Source: Taxillus chinensis
Taxonomy: Eukaryota; Streptophyta; Magnoliopsida; Santalales; Loranthaceae
Assembly: GCA_023512835.1 (NCBI GenBank)
Contig: CM042090.1
Span: forward strand, 15,364,617 to 15,428,616
Length of the DNA: 64,000 bases
Direction of reading: 5' to 3'
Below are positions 12,761 through 24,444 of the stretch, in pieces. Below the pieces are notes generated by a model, which saw only the letters and a program-made list of their open reading frames with translations, did not search any database and was not told where the DNA came from. The translations under genes and the position numbers were made by a program. Positions within the stretch are counted from its first letter, which is position 1, and every line of letters begins with the position of its first letter.

Positions 12761-14770
12761 GGTAATAAAATAAAATAAATTTAAAAATAAAAATACGTAA
12801 CTAAAAATTTTTAACAACTAAATATTATATTAAAACACTCACATAAATAATTAAATATTTTAATAAATTTATTTAATATAATATTTATTATAAATTTCAT
12901 TTGAAATATGTGTTTTAATTATAAATTTTATTAAAAATTTAAGGCATTTGCTCATTAAATTTGAGTAACTGCTGACTTAAAGTTTAACATTTAATAAAAA
13001 TTTTAATTAAAACATAAATTTTAAGTTAAATTTATGATTATTATTATTTTATATATATTTATTTATTTATTAAAATATTTAACTATTAATATCTCTCTAG
13101 CTTACCGGTCACGAGAGTAACGTGATCTAGTTCCACTAATTAAAGATCACCACGTGGCGGATAAGATAGCGAACACACGTGCTAACATAAATAAATAGCG
13201 AGTGGTGTCGAGACATTGATAGATTAGTAGTTATATTTTAATGGTGTTCGACGTCTCTTTCTACGATTCAGGTTCGTGTTTCTCTTTCCTCTTCACTGCT
13301 TGTCTAATGTTACTCCGACATTGTGATATTCCAGTTATTGCATACTGGCATGGATTTCATTGCTGCATTACTATGAATGGAATGTTCACGAGACTTCATA
13401 TAATCCGCGTAGCCTATAAATTGATGTGCTAGCTACTCTAGGACGTATGAGTTGAACTAGTCCGTGCTGCAACTTTTTTTTTATTAACATTTTGGGCAGC
13501 ATTTCAACTTTATTTACATGGTGAATGGTGATTACTTTACGCCGCAGATAATTGCTTATGTTTGATTTATGAATTAGATTATAAGGTTGAAATAGACAAA
13601 TAGTTAATATTAGTATTAATTAATATTTTATTTGATAATGTTTAATTTCAAAGCTAGTTAGTGCCGTTGGAAATATTAATTCCATAAATACTTTTTAGCT
13701 AATCCACTAGAAAAGGAATGACTTAACTATTCCTACGATTAAAAAGTATAATCAACCTCTTACCTCTCCCAAATACCTATGAAGTTGTCGCTCCCTCCCA
13801 ATGCAATCTGGTCCTCACCCGATCTTCTCTATCCCAATTCTAGCTAGTTTCGCCTCCAAGCAACAATCCAATCCAAGCATCGTCAAATTCTCCTCCATCT
13901 AGCAAAAGAGAAGACTTCTGTAATGTCTTCTTTCCTGGTTTTGCCGTGACAAAGCCTAGCCTCTGTGATGGAGGACGAACCTCTCTTAACGATCAAATAA
14001 AAGAATAAAAAAATTAATCCATTTCTAGTCTTAACTAATCTCGGTGATAAGCTAATCTCTTTATAATATAATAGACAATTCATAGATCAAAGAGACCTAA
14101 TTCGTTTGAAGGTTACACATACGAATTATAAGCGAATTCAAGTCATTTGTCATAATCATTACTACGTGTGGATGTGATTTCCCTCTAATATCGTATTTGA
14201 TCCATTGGGCTATGGTAATTATGGATTAAATTTCAAAACTTCAATATTTTAATAGTATTAACCCCTAAAATAAAATAAAAAGAATCAAAAAAACAAACCT
14301 TGTAGTAACTAAGTTTTATTTTATTTTATTGTCTTTTTTTCTTTTGGGTATTAATTCACACATAGGTACAAATAACTGTCATCATCTTATAAAATTTCAT
14401 AATTTATTAGTAAGACAATCACAAATGAAATAACAAAAAAGACATTCGGACATTGAATATTACAACCCTTAACATTCTTTAAATAAAAAATTAATTAAAG
14501 AGTGAACTTTTATAAAATTTGCCTCAACCTTATTGTCTATAAAACCAGGTTGTAACGTCGAGCTCGAACTTGTGTATTTTTGAGCTATCACACTATAATG
14601 AAATGTTACAAATTTTATGATCACAACACTCATAAGATTTTTACTTATAAATATATGATTTTTTATGAAAATATTTTCTCTTTTCACTAAAGGTCACAAT
14701 CATCTTCTAATTTGAATCCTTTCCCTCATCTTATTTTGCCTCATTCTAATACTTAACATCATTACGCCCC
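12761..14770. other. Intergenic, AT-rich
   Basis: No gene recognised. A short open frame at 13241-13432 lies in slightly richer sequence but has no motif I know. The rest is AT-rich with no clear repeat structure. Confidence 0.45.
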
Positions 14771-14779
14771 TGATTTCAG

Positions 14780-15830
14780 TCCTCTCCGTTTGTTGTTATG
14801 CCCTCTATAATACCTACATCACCTATTTCTCTTTCGGGACTTGTTACTGCTATTTCCATTGTGCCCGTAAAAACCCATAAATCAGTTAGATTGCCTTACC
14901 TCTTTTTTTTTTTTATTTCAAATATTATCATTATCATCTCTTATATGATTCTATTGTTTGCGAACCTATGTTATCTTTTTTCGTTGTGTATCCTATCTCA
15001 AATTTCCTTTATCATTATGCTCTTTTTCCTTCTTACAAGATTTTTATCCTTATTGTTTGTTCTCAAGTTGAACTTTAATCTTATTCTAATCGAGTTAGCA
15101 ACCCCCAACAATGGCATTTGGTGCATAAGACGTCAACAATTCTTATTTATATGGGGTTTTGTTTAAAGAAGTTTATATGAATATTTATCTTGAATATACT
15201 ACTAAGGAGAGGTATAACTCTTCTTCCAAACTAACTTTGTTGGCTTCAAAAGTCAATTTATCATTTGAAGCAACCCACACAACAATGGTATTCCAAGATT
15301 TCCTAAGTATTATTGCGCATTGGCTTTGTTTAGTCAAAATCAGACTATTTTCATTTCATTAAAGGATCGAGTGCTTCCTTTATTGCTCTACTTGTATATG
15401 TAAATGATACCATCATCATATGTCCATCTACTTCTTCAATTGCGACTCTCAATGAATATTTGAATTTCAATTTCAAAATGAAAGATCCTGAATTAGTTTG
15501 TTACTTCATAGGTTTCGAGATTGCTATATTTAAAAAAAGGATTTGTTCTTTCACAACATCAATATGTTTTATTAATGATTTTCTTGTTTGCAAATCAGTT
15601 ACAGTTCGAATGGACACATATTAATCCCTTTTTACTTACGAGGATGATCCCATTTGTTCAACTGCTAGCCTCTCGAGCCTCAAGCATTGCCTCTTTCACT
15701 TTGCCTAGTGCTGTACTCGGTTCTTTATGGTACAACATTATTATACATATTCGACATTCCTCATTTACTTTTGCTAATTATAGTCATAGATTTGCCCATG
15801 CCCTTTGCTAATTACTAATATGGTATTGTG
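14780..15830 (+). mobile_element. Ty1/copia retrotransposon relic (reverse transcriptase region)
   Basis: Conceptual translation on the plus strand, with frame changes, gives the order expected for a copia polyprotein. First comes a PVKTHKSVRLPY-like linker near 14860. Next is KEVYMNIYLEYTTKERYNSS at 15165-15225, then a KQ...WYSK-like block near 15260. At 15370-15520 there is an uninterrupted reverse-transcriptase palm segment, ALLVYVNDTIIICPS, in which the usual YVDD catalytic motif reads YVND. Then follow LNEYLNFNFKMKD and YFIGFEIA. FVLSQHQYVL at about 15540 is in a shifted frame. Several frameshifts and the D-to-N change mean it is inactive. No LTRs were identified. Confidence 0.7.
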
Positions 15831-16360
15831 CTATTCTGTTATTCAATTAAATTTAATTTATTAATATTTTAATTAAGAAAATTTTAAAACATATGAATAT
15901 ATTATTACAGTGCTATTGTCACCAAACTAGTGTAATAGGATAAATTGATATATTTTTTTTTGATTCGCAATAAATTTGAGCTCGCTTAAAAAACATAAAA
16001 CAAATCCGCAACCAAAATTATAGAATTAAATAACTTTACATTACTTATGAATATTTTAAAATTATTTAAATATATTACTTTTAAAAATAATATCACCCAA
16101 TCAAATCTATCAAACCGTATAACTTAAGTATCCATCACTTAAAATATTAGTCCCGTGACAAAGCAGAGACTAGGGGAGGAAACGTCATGTCGCGTTTGAG
16201 GCCTGCAGCGCAGAGCGAGTCGATGCATTTCCATATCCATATGCAATACTCACATGCCACATGGTGCACTAATTTCGACCTGTTGGATGTGGATTCAATA
16301 CTAGCCGTTGAATACAAATCCAACGCATGGGATATGGGCCTTAAAAAAAATTATTTGTTG
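15831..16360. other. Intergenic / distal promoter of the decarboxylase gene
   Basis: AT-rich up to about 16150, then mixed composition. The open frames at 16187-16621 run into the (CT)n leader and are not considered genes. Confidence 0.4.
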
Positions 16361-16369
16361 TCTTCTTGT

Positions 16370-16481
16370 TCAATACGTCCATCGATCGGTCCTTCCTGTT
16401 TCTTTGGCAGCCTGCAACCAAGCATCTCAGCTGCAGTCTCCGGCGCACACATCTCCGGCGATTATTTGTGGCCGCCTAGGT

Positions 16482-16527
<46 letters not shown>

Positions 16528-17238
16528 CTTTTCTCCACTGCGATTCCCAGGTTATCAGATCCTATCTTGTTTCCTGAAGAAGGAATTGCTGTTTTTTTTG
16601 GGCGAGGGGGAGATTTCATGATACATTTGATGTTCTTTATGATTATTTCTTACCCTAAATATTTTACATGGAACTGATCCATTCCTAGCTATATCTGAAT
16701 AACAAACAAATTACAAATTCGAGGCCAAACTCTCGGAAAAATCGAAACCCTCCCAAGCCCACCGGAATATATGCAATGGCTATTCCCAGCGATTCCTAGA
16801 AAATGATTTCCGAGATCTCATTTTTCAAACGGAACTGATCCGTGTTTATATATATATATATATGAAAGTTTTTTTTTTTTAAAATTATTGTTTGCTTATT
16901 GCTTATATGCATGTCTGTATATTCAATCTACCACCATGTATTCGACTAATCATGTTGCATGCTATTTGGTACTATGCCCTCGTAATACATTGTATTTTCA
17001 AAACTCATTTTAAATTATATCCAAACTGGGTATTTTAATGTAGTGTCTTTCAAATCCTCTCCCCAAATAAAATAATATCTGAATTTACCCTATCCAAAGG
17101 CCATGATTATGCTATACATCATTTTCTGTTCCTTTTGGACCAACTTGTCTGGGTGAATGGCATTATTGTTAAATTGCTTTGTGTGTTTGATTTGTTAAGG
17201 TTATCTAACAATTTTGAGTTTGATATTTCAGTGTAGTC
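16370..17238 (+). promoter_or_regulatory. 5' leader and leader intron of the serine decarboxylase gene
   Basis: This region resembles the leader of the downstream eIF5B gene. Shared landmarks in the same order are a GCAAGCATCTC-like block, a GGCCGxCTAGGT block (about 16470), a (CT)n tract (16488-16525), TTCTCCACT-CGATT and a TTATCAGAT block (about 16551), a (TA)n tract (about 16846-16864), and a 97-base stretch at 16881-16977 ending ATCATGTTGCATGCTATTT. In the eIF5B copy that last motif is a splice acceptor (TTGCAG); here the AG is AT. A leader intron is therefore expected to use another acceptor, most simply TTTCAG ending at 17231, 7 bases before the ATG. Donor and transcription start are not determined. 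Confidence 0.55.
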
Positions 17239-18728
17239 ATGGTGGGGAGCGTGGAAGTTGAAGGGGCTTCAGGGAATTTGAATGGCAAGGGTGAGGTCTT
17301 ATTAGATAACTTTGATCCCATGGCTGTGGTTGCAGAGCCGGTGCCTCTGGTGGTTGAGAATGATGCAAGCTTCTACAGTGATATTGGAGAAGGGGATGTT
17401 AAGAGAAAAGGCATTGTGCTTGGAATGAACGTTCATACCACCTGCTTTGCTGTGACAGAGCCTGACGCTGATGATGAGATTACAGGCGATAAAGAAGCAT
17501 ATATGGCAGGTGTATTGGCCAAGTACAGGAAAAATCTATTGGAAAGGACCAAGCACCATTTGGGTAAATGAATGTGATTTTTATTTTGTATTTGTTAACT
17601 ATTGCAATTCTGGTATCACAGGAATATGAATAATTTTCCTAGCCCTTTTTTTTGTTTAGTTTGTATTTGTGGTAATGATAATTTCTGGTGGCAATGTGAA
17701 AATTTCCACTTGAATTGTGGAGATGACTGGAGTTTGGGATTCTTGTGCTGGTTTTGTGCCCTAAATGTAGCCTAATTTTACCATATGGATAGATTCAGGC
17801 CAAATAGTGGGAAAGGGGAAGGCAAATGGCCATAATAGCACCAAGTTAGAAGGAGAAAACATGAGTTTTCAGAACTCAGGTTCACCTTGTCAGCAATTAA
17901 GGCTGACTTTTCTCTTTTGAACAAATGGGAAAAATTCAAAATTTTGAATCTTTTTTCTTTCTTACCTTTTCTCAGTAACTTCATTATGTTGGAACGTATT
18001 TTGAGGAATGATGGGCTTATAGTGTCACAAATGACTGTCCAAGGTTCTATTCAGTTCTTTGGTATCCATTTTATTCTCATTGAAATTCATAAAATTATTG
18101 AATCATTGACCTACTGGTTGAGCCAATAATGATGAAATAATAATATAGTTTGTGTATATATATGAGTAGCAAATTTCAATGCTTCTTTACTATTCTGATA
18201 AAATCTCTTCCAGGTTATCCTTACAATCTGGACTTCGACTATGGTGCTTTGTCTCAGCTGCAGCATTTCTCTATCAACAATCTTGGGGATCCATTTATAG
18301 AGAGCAACTATGGTGTTCATTCAAGACAGTTTGAAGTTGGCGTGCTGGATTGGTTTGCCCGTTTATGGGAAATAGAGAAAAATGAATACTGGGGTTACAT
18401 AACAAATTGTGGTACAGAGGGCAATCTTCATGGCATTCTAGTCGGGTGAGTCATCTGGGGTTTCAGATTTATATTATTGTTATATAAAAAGGATATACTA
18501 TTCTCTTTATGGGGTGAATAGGAAATAAAACTCCATTTTCAGGAGAGAAGTTTTTCCAGATGGCATTCTTTATGCATCAGAAGAGTCTCACTACTCTGTC
18601 TTTAAAGCAGCACGAATGTATAGGATGGAATGTGTGAAAGTTAGCACTCACCTTTCTGGTGAGATTGATTGTGTAGATTTTAAAGCTAAATTGAACAAGG
18701 AAAAGCCAGCTATCCTTAATGTTAATAT

Positions 18729-18778
<50 letters not shown>

Positions 18779-20261
18779 ATACTGCCATGCCATAGAACTA
18801 ATTAGTGACTTGTTTGTATTATAGGAACAACTGTCAAAGGAGCTGTTGATGACCTTGATCTTGTTCTAAAGACCCTTGAAGAAAGTGGGTTTACACATGA
18901 TCGATTCTACATTCACTGTGATGGAGCTTTATTTGGACTAATGATGCCTTTTGTTAAACAGGTAATTTTTGGTGCTTCATCTGTTTTAGATGAAAATAAT
19001 TATAGAATAAGGTGTCACTATTTGTTTGAATGCCTAGATTCTGTGAACCCCGCATGCAAAAGTTAAAACAGAATCTTACATGTTTCACTGGTAGAGTTCA
19101 TGTGGTAAAACTGTATTTACTGTTGCGTATCATCTACTGCAGGGTTTTCAAATCTCTGCGTTAACTGATGGATGTATTTTTCATTTGTCTATCCTTTTTG
19201 AGGTTTTTTTGCTGGAAATTCGCATGCTTGCAGTGGTTTTAATATGAAATATGATTTTATCTTATGCCAATTATAACTTCTGAACATAACCTGTCTGTTA
19301 ACGTTGAACCAATCTAGTGAAACATATTTGTTGGTCGTATTAATGTTCTCTGAATTGGACTGAGTATAAACTTATTACTCGGTTTGTCTTTCTCCTTTAG
19401 AAATTGGGCAGAATATAGATTTTCATTGAAGCGCTTTTGCCAACTTATGGGAATAACATCTTGTGATTGCCATGACTGGTTTTGCGTTCATTTAATATAT
19501 TATTTACCCTCTTATAAAAAAACCACACTGAAACTTAAATTTTGTCAAAAGGCTCTCACACCATTGTTTATTGAGGCCCAAAGAGGAGTTTGGGATGAAA
19601 TATTACATTCCACTCGCGCACGCTCCAATCTAATATTCATCTTGTGTATTTTAGTATTAGCTTTATTGTTACTCTCATTAATCTTGCTTGCAAACAGGCA
19701 CCAAAGGTTTCTTTCAAGAAACCCATTGGTAGTGTGAGTGTCTCTGGCCACAAGTTTGTGGGATGTCCTGTGCCCTGTGGCGTTCAAATAACAAGGATAG
19801 AGCATATCAATGCCCTCGCAAGAAATGTTGAGTACCTGGCCTCAAGGGATGCCACCATCATGGGCAGCCGAAATGGACATGCCCCTATCTTTCTCTGGTA
19901 CACCCTAAACAGAAAAGGCTACAAAGGGTTCCAGAAAGAAGTCCAGAAATGCCTAAGAAATGCGCACTATTTAAAAGAAAGCCTATGGGAAGCCGGGATC
20001 AGCGCAATGCTTAACGAGCTCAGCAGCACAGTGGTGTTTGAGCGACCAAGGGACGAGGAATTTGTTCGCCGGTGGCAGCTGGCGTGTGAGGGGAATATAG
20101 CACACGTGGTGGTGATGCCTAATGTGACCATCGAAAAGCTGGACACCTTCTTACATGAGCTAAAGGAGAAGCGCTCATCATGGTTCAATGACGAAGTTAT
20201 GGCACCATGTCTTGCGGCAGATTTAGGGGTTCAGAATTGTGCTTGTCCTCAGCACAAGTAA
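17239..20261 (+). CDS. SDC: Serine decarboxylase (group II PLP-dependent)
   Basis: Cytosolic pyridoxal-phosphate enzyme that decarboxylates L-serine to ethanolamine, the precursor of phosphatidylethanolamine, phosphatidylcholine and choline in plants. Coding exons by splice and phase inspection are 17239-17563, 18214-18445, 18543-18730, 18825-18961 and 19698-20261, giving 481 aa, about the usual length. Family marks are TNCGTEGN (phosphate-side loop), HCDGALFG with Asp281 expected to contact the PLP nitrogen, and SVSGHKFVG with Lys313 as the Schiff-base lysine. The start ATG follows the probable leader-intron acceptor at 17231. All introns are GT-AG. Intron 3 is only 94 nt and begins inside a (CT)n tract. 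It resembles Arabidopsis At1g43710 (SDC1/EMB1075). Older annotations call this family histidine decarboxylase-like, but the plant members act on serine. Confidence 0.93.
18732..18774. repeat. (TC)n microsatellite at a 5' splice site
   Basis: 43 bases of pure TC fill nearly the first half of SDC intron 3 and start at the T of the donor GT, so the donor reads GTCTCT rather than GTAAGT-like. Confidence 0.9.
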
Positions 20262-21304
20262 AGTATCTGAGAGCAAGCAAAACTGAGATCCTTTTTGCTT
20301 CCTCTTGTCATTCAGAGATCCACATTTATTTATTGCTGTTGTTGAAGTTTCCTTCGCTATTGATGCACCATGCCTTATCTTCGTTCATTCCGTTATCAAG
20401 TACTCAATTGTTGAAAATAACATGGCCTTCTAGTTGGTGTAGTATAGTAAAAATATGGGCGGAATGCTCTCAACCCAGTTGTGGTTTGAAATGGGTCACA
20501 TGAACCCGTTGTAGTTTGTGCTAATGTCAGTTTTCCAGCAAAAATAATATAATTTTTGAAAAAGACAAAGAGAAGTAGTCGTATATTTCTGTGGACGTAA
20601 AGAAAAAAAATAATGTTATGTATCATGGGTTGTGTAACCGGTGAGTGTTCTTGTCATTAATTTTTAGTTAAGATCTCAATTCCTTGTTCTCTTAGCTCTA
20701 GCCGAATCTTTGTGTACCTCTTGTATGCTGTTTCAAGTGGTTCTATAGGCTTGATTATAAGTACTTCATAATCTTGTTTCAGTCTTGACCTTGTATTTTG
20801 CTTGATTTGATCATTCCCTTCATACAAAATATAGAGTTTGTCCTAGATTTCTTTTATAATTTGGCAGTTTTTAGACATGAGAAAACATATGATGATCCAA
20901 AGTAGTGTACATAATTTCTTTAGCCTTGTAGCCCAACTTAACTTTTTGTTCTTTGTACTTATTTTATTTATTTGGATCCTTCATCTGCGGTACATTATTG
21001 TCACTTGGTGCCATAGGGACAAACAAGCCCTTTTCAACTATTTCTTATATGAGATCGTTGTGTGGATCCATATGTGCTCTCATATGTTCCTTCGATTGTT
21101 GAAAGTATTCTTTGTTACACAGCGAAGCTTAGTAAAAGTAGTTGTGGGGAGCATAGCTTGCATCGTTGTTGTTGTCTTTATTATTGGGATTATTATTGAA
21201 GCTTAGTATTCTTTGTTATCACCGTAGGATTTTTATTTAGAAAAATAGAAACCTACTCTAATTATTGGTTTAAGCCTCTTTCTAACCAAGCTTCTTGTCG
21301 TACT
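20262..21304 (+). other. 3' UTR of the decarboxylase gene and intergenic DNA
   Basis: The first few hundred bases after the stop are presumably 3' UTR. No strong AATAAA is seen close to the stop. From 20450 to 21300 the sequence is mixed and AT-rich. The open frame at 20877-21206 encodes a hydrophobic peptide with no family match and I do not call it. Confidence 0.4.
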
Positions 21305-21918
21305 ATCTCCAATAGTAGTAGCTATATTTCAATAGTTAAAATAATAAATAGCTGAATAAAATTTGCTTTGGCTAAAAGTATTTCCAATAGATTTTTTTTA
21401 CTTATTTGCCCTTTGCTAGCACCCTGTGACACCCCCCCCCACCCCACGATATTTCCCCCTCTCTTTTTTGCACGAGATTCCCCCACTGCACGAGCTTCCG
21501 GCAAACGAAAAACAAAAGCAGCAACCAAACAAAAAAAAACAACCAAACAAAAAAAACAAAATTCGATGATAATTTTTGAAAATATTGAATATCAATTTTT
21601 GGAAACCAAAAACAAAATAATGGTAGGGAGGGACGGTAGGGTGAGGCGGAGCTGCAGGCGCAACGGCAGGTTGCTGCGATGGATTGGGGCAGCGCAGTGC
21701 GTAACCTCCGATCTGGAGAAGAAGAGGGACGGAGTAGAAAGATACAATTGAAAAAAAAAAACGTATTGTGTTTCTGACATGTTACAACAAAATGTTTAGG
21801 TATATTTACCTAAAACTATTGCTAAAGTTATATTAAGCTAATACAATAGTTAAGCTATTGGAGTAGATTTATTAGGTAAATATACCTTTACCTAAGCATA
21901 TAGCTGCCTATTGGAGAT
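21305..21918. mobile_element. MITE-like TIR element
   Basis: The left end ATCTCCAATAGTAGTAGCTATAT pairs as an inverted repeat with the right end, which reads ATAGCTGCCTATTGGAGAT. Similar AATAGTTAA and TATTTACCTAA motifs recur inside. The interior at 21420-21730 is GC-richer. There is no transposase frame. CATCTCCAATAG-type ends are common in plant non-autonomous DNA transposons. A target-site duplication was not resolved. Confidence 0.6.
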
Positions 21919-23379
21919 GCCCTAAGCATCCTACAAACTTGTTTGATTTTCTATCAATCAATCTCCAAATCATATAATTTCAACAAATTTGATAGGATGA
22001 ACATTGAGATTAAAGGCAAGTTCAATAAAAAGATCTAGTCCGACATTTCAAATTTCAAACATACTATTAATAATTTTAATGACAATAATAGAAAAACATA
22101 ATTGACAGGGGAGATCTAAGACAATTCATTTACACGAGTTTTTACCCATATCATTTTTTATTGACAATAGATTTAAGAATTTATTTTGCCGTCTTGCAAT
22201 GTATATTATTTATACATTTGTTTGTATATTTATTATATATAAATTATTCATAAAATAAAAAATTATCAAGCATTAACTAAAAAACATAAGAATGACTTAA
22301 GTATAGTTTGGTTTGTTATTTTTTGAATGAAATTATGATTTGTAATACAGAAGATATTGGGACCCACATGCCGTGATGCTATTTGGTTTGCCGAATTATT
22401 TTTCAATTAGGTATTATATTTGAAAACAAATCACGATTTCGGTCGTATTTTGAAAACAACTATGAGGCTATTTTTGGATCCTAGCTGTGATTTGAAAACA
22501 ATTTCATTACTATTTTATTTTATAATCGATTTATATCGGTTGAAGTGTGATGTTCGACTTAATCAATTTAACTTTAAAATCTCCTAGTGCGCTCTCTCTC
22601 TCTATAGAAAAAAATGAAGAAAGTCAAACCACATAAAAAATAAATACAAAAAGTTGAACTGCATGAAAAAAAAAAAGTTGGGTGTCTTATAAGAAATAAA
22701 AAATAAAACATATAAAAATAAGAAATAGAAACGGTTCAATCATTTTTTCAGCCAAATAGTAAAAAGTCGACTAATGATCTAGCAAAAATTTCACGAAAAA
22801 TATTATTTGAATTAAGTATGTGTGTTGAAAAAATTATATTTTTAATTTACACTTTAAAACTAAATTTAATCATTGAACCCAAATTTTAGTTACAACTTCA
22901 AAATAATTTAATATTCAAAACAAAAACAAAAATACCACATTCGAATAGGCCAAGTTAACGACAATTCTTGTCCGATCTGTCATATTTCATTCGAATCAGT
23001 CATTTTTATGGGTTCCAATGGGATAATGAAATGGATACAAATATTAACCATTCCAACCCGACCTTTTATATTATGTTGAAATAATTTTAATTTAAAATAT
23101 CCGTTTCAACTCGAACGCATTCGGAGCGAGTTCCAAATTACCATCCAGGTCCGACCTGTTATGTCACGTATGAAAATTGAAAGAAATTGAAGAGCATTGT
23201 CATAAACGCTTGGACGGCCATATTCCAAATTACAGCGGATCAATTTGCATAATAACGAAACGAGGGGAGTGTTTTCATAATATATATAAAAACAAAATAC
23301 ACGCACCAGCAGTATTAGAAGTTTTGCGCTGCTGTGTAATCAAAGAAAACCGCAGCAGGTGCGCTTTCAAGCCCACACG
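21919..23379. other. Intergenic, AT-rich
   Basis: No gene seen. There is a short (CT)n run near 22590 and fragments resembling decayed TIR ends (for example TAGTTTGGTTTGTTATTTTT near 22303). Confidence 0.45.
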
Positions 23380-23611
23380 TATCCTTCGTCGATCGGCAGC
23401 GTTTCGCCTCTGTGAGAGAGCCGTTCGTGTTTCATATCCTCCACCCCCTCTCTCCTTTTGCGGAGACGGCAGCCCTAGCCACCGCCTCACACATCACCGC
23501 CGCCGCCGCCGTCGCTGCATCTCCTCCTAAGCCGCCGCCGCCGCCGGCGCCCGCACGCACGCAAGCATCTCTGCCGATCATTTTTGGCCGACTAGGTCTA
23601 TCTCTGCTTGA

Positions 23612-23680
<69 letters not shown>

Positions 23681-23681
23681 A

Positions 23682-23718
<37 letters not shown>

Positions 23719-24444
23719 TTTCTCCACTTCGATTATCAGATTATCAGATTCTGCCGTTTAGTGATTTTGGCTGTTGTTTACCGAAGGATAAATTTTTGTG
23801 TGTGGTTGCGATTTCATATCATCTATGACGAAGTGTCTATTGATTGACGTTTTTGCGATTTCGTATTATATGATTGATGCAATTTCCGATGAACTGCATA
23901 TATTTCTCAGCCGAATATTATCTTTGAAAAACTGATTCCTTGCTAGCCTTTATTATATATATATATATATATGATATTTCCTAATATTGGCTAGGTGTTT
24001 TCTTTCCCTTCTACTGTTGATATGGTATTGATCTAAGGCTTATTTTCTGCTTTTGATGTATATGTCATTGAACTTTCAAAAATTGATATAGCTCCACGTA
24101 GATTTTGATATTGGCAACTTATTGATGTTGATTTATGAAAACATGATTTTAGCCATTGCATTAGTAACCGATCTTCCATATCACTGAAATCCACAACAGT
24201 TAATATTATGATTTTGATTATAATTTCATTTGAGCTTGTTGACAGATGGCTCTAGCTGACATTGGTTATTATATGTGTAGCTTTATGTAAAAAAAAATTA
24301 TTGTATGCTTTTATGCGCATGGTGGCATATTCAGTTTACTGATGTATTTGACAATCATGTTGCAGGCTATTTGACGTTTCTATTTGGAAATAGGGTTGGC
24401 AAGAGAGACTTTTGTGCTGCAGTGTAAACTGCCTCTAAATCTCA
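23380..24444 (+). promoter_or_regulatory. 5' leader and leader intron of eIF5B
   Basis: A GC-rich, CCGCCG-bearing leader (23400-23570) is followed by a compound (TC)n(AC)n(TC)n(AC)n microsatellite at 23611-23718, then TTCTCCACTTCGATT and TTATCAGATT. A leader intron is inferred to end at TTGCAG (24361-24365), leaving a 79-nt untranslated segment with no upstream ATG before the start at 24445. The donor is not certain. The whole region is homologous in order and sequence to the SDC leader. Confidence 0.6.
23611..23718. repeat. Compound (TC)n/(AC)n microsatellite in the eIF5B leader
   Basis: Two alternating blocks of TC and AC repeats, about 108 bases. The long low-complexity open frames on both strands here are artefacts of this repeat. 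Confidence 0.9.

Noticed and set aside
13241..13432. Cys-rich 63-codon frame starting MVFDVSFYD
   Set aside because: No partner exon, no motif and no codon bias; treated as chance.
21368..21751. 127-codon Lys/Thr/Arg-rich frame
   Set aside because: Lies entirely inside the MITE-like element; composition follows A- and C-rich runs.
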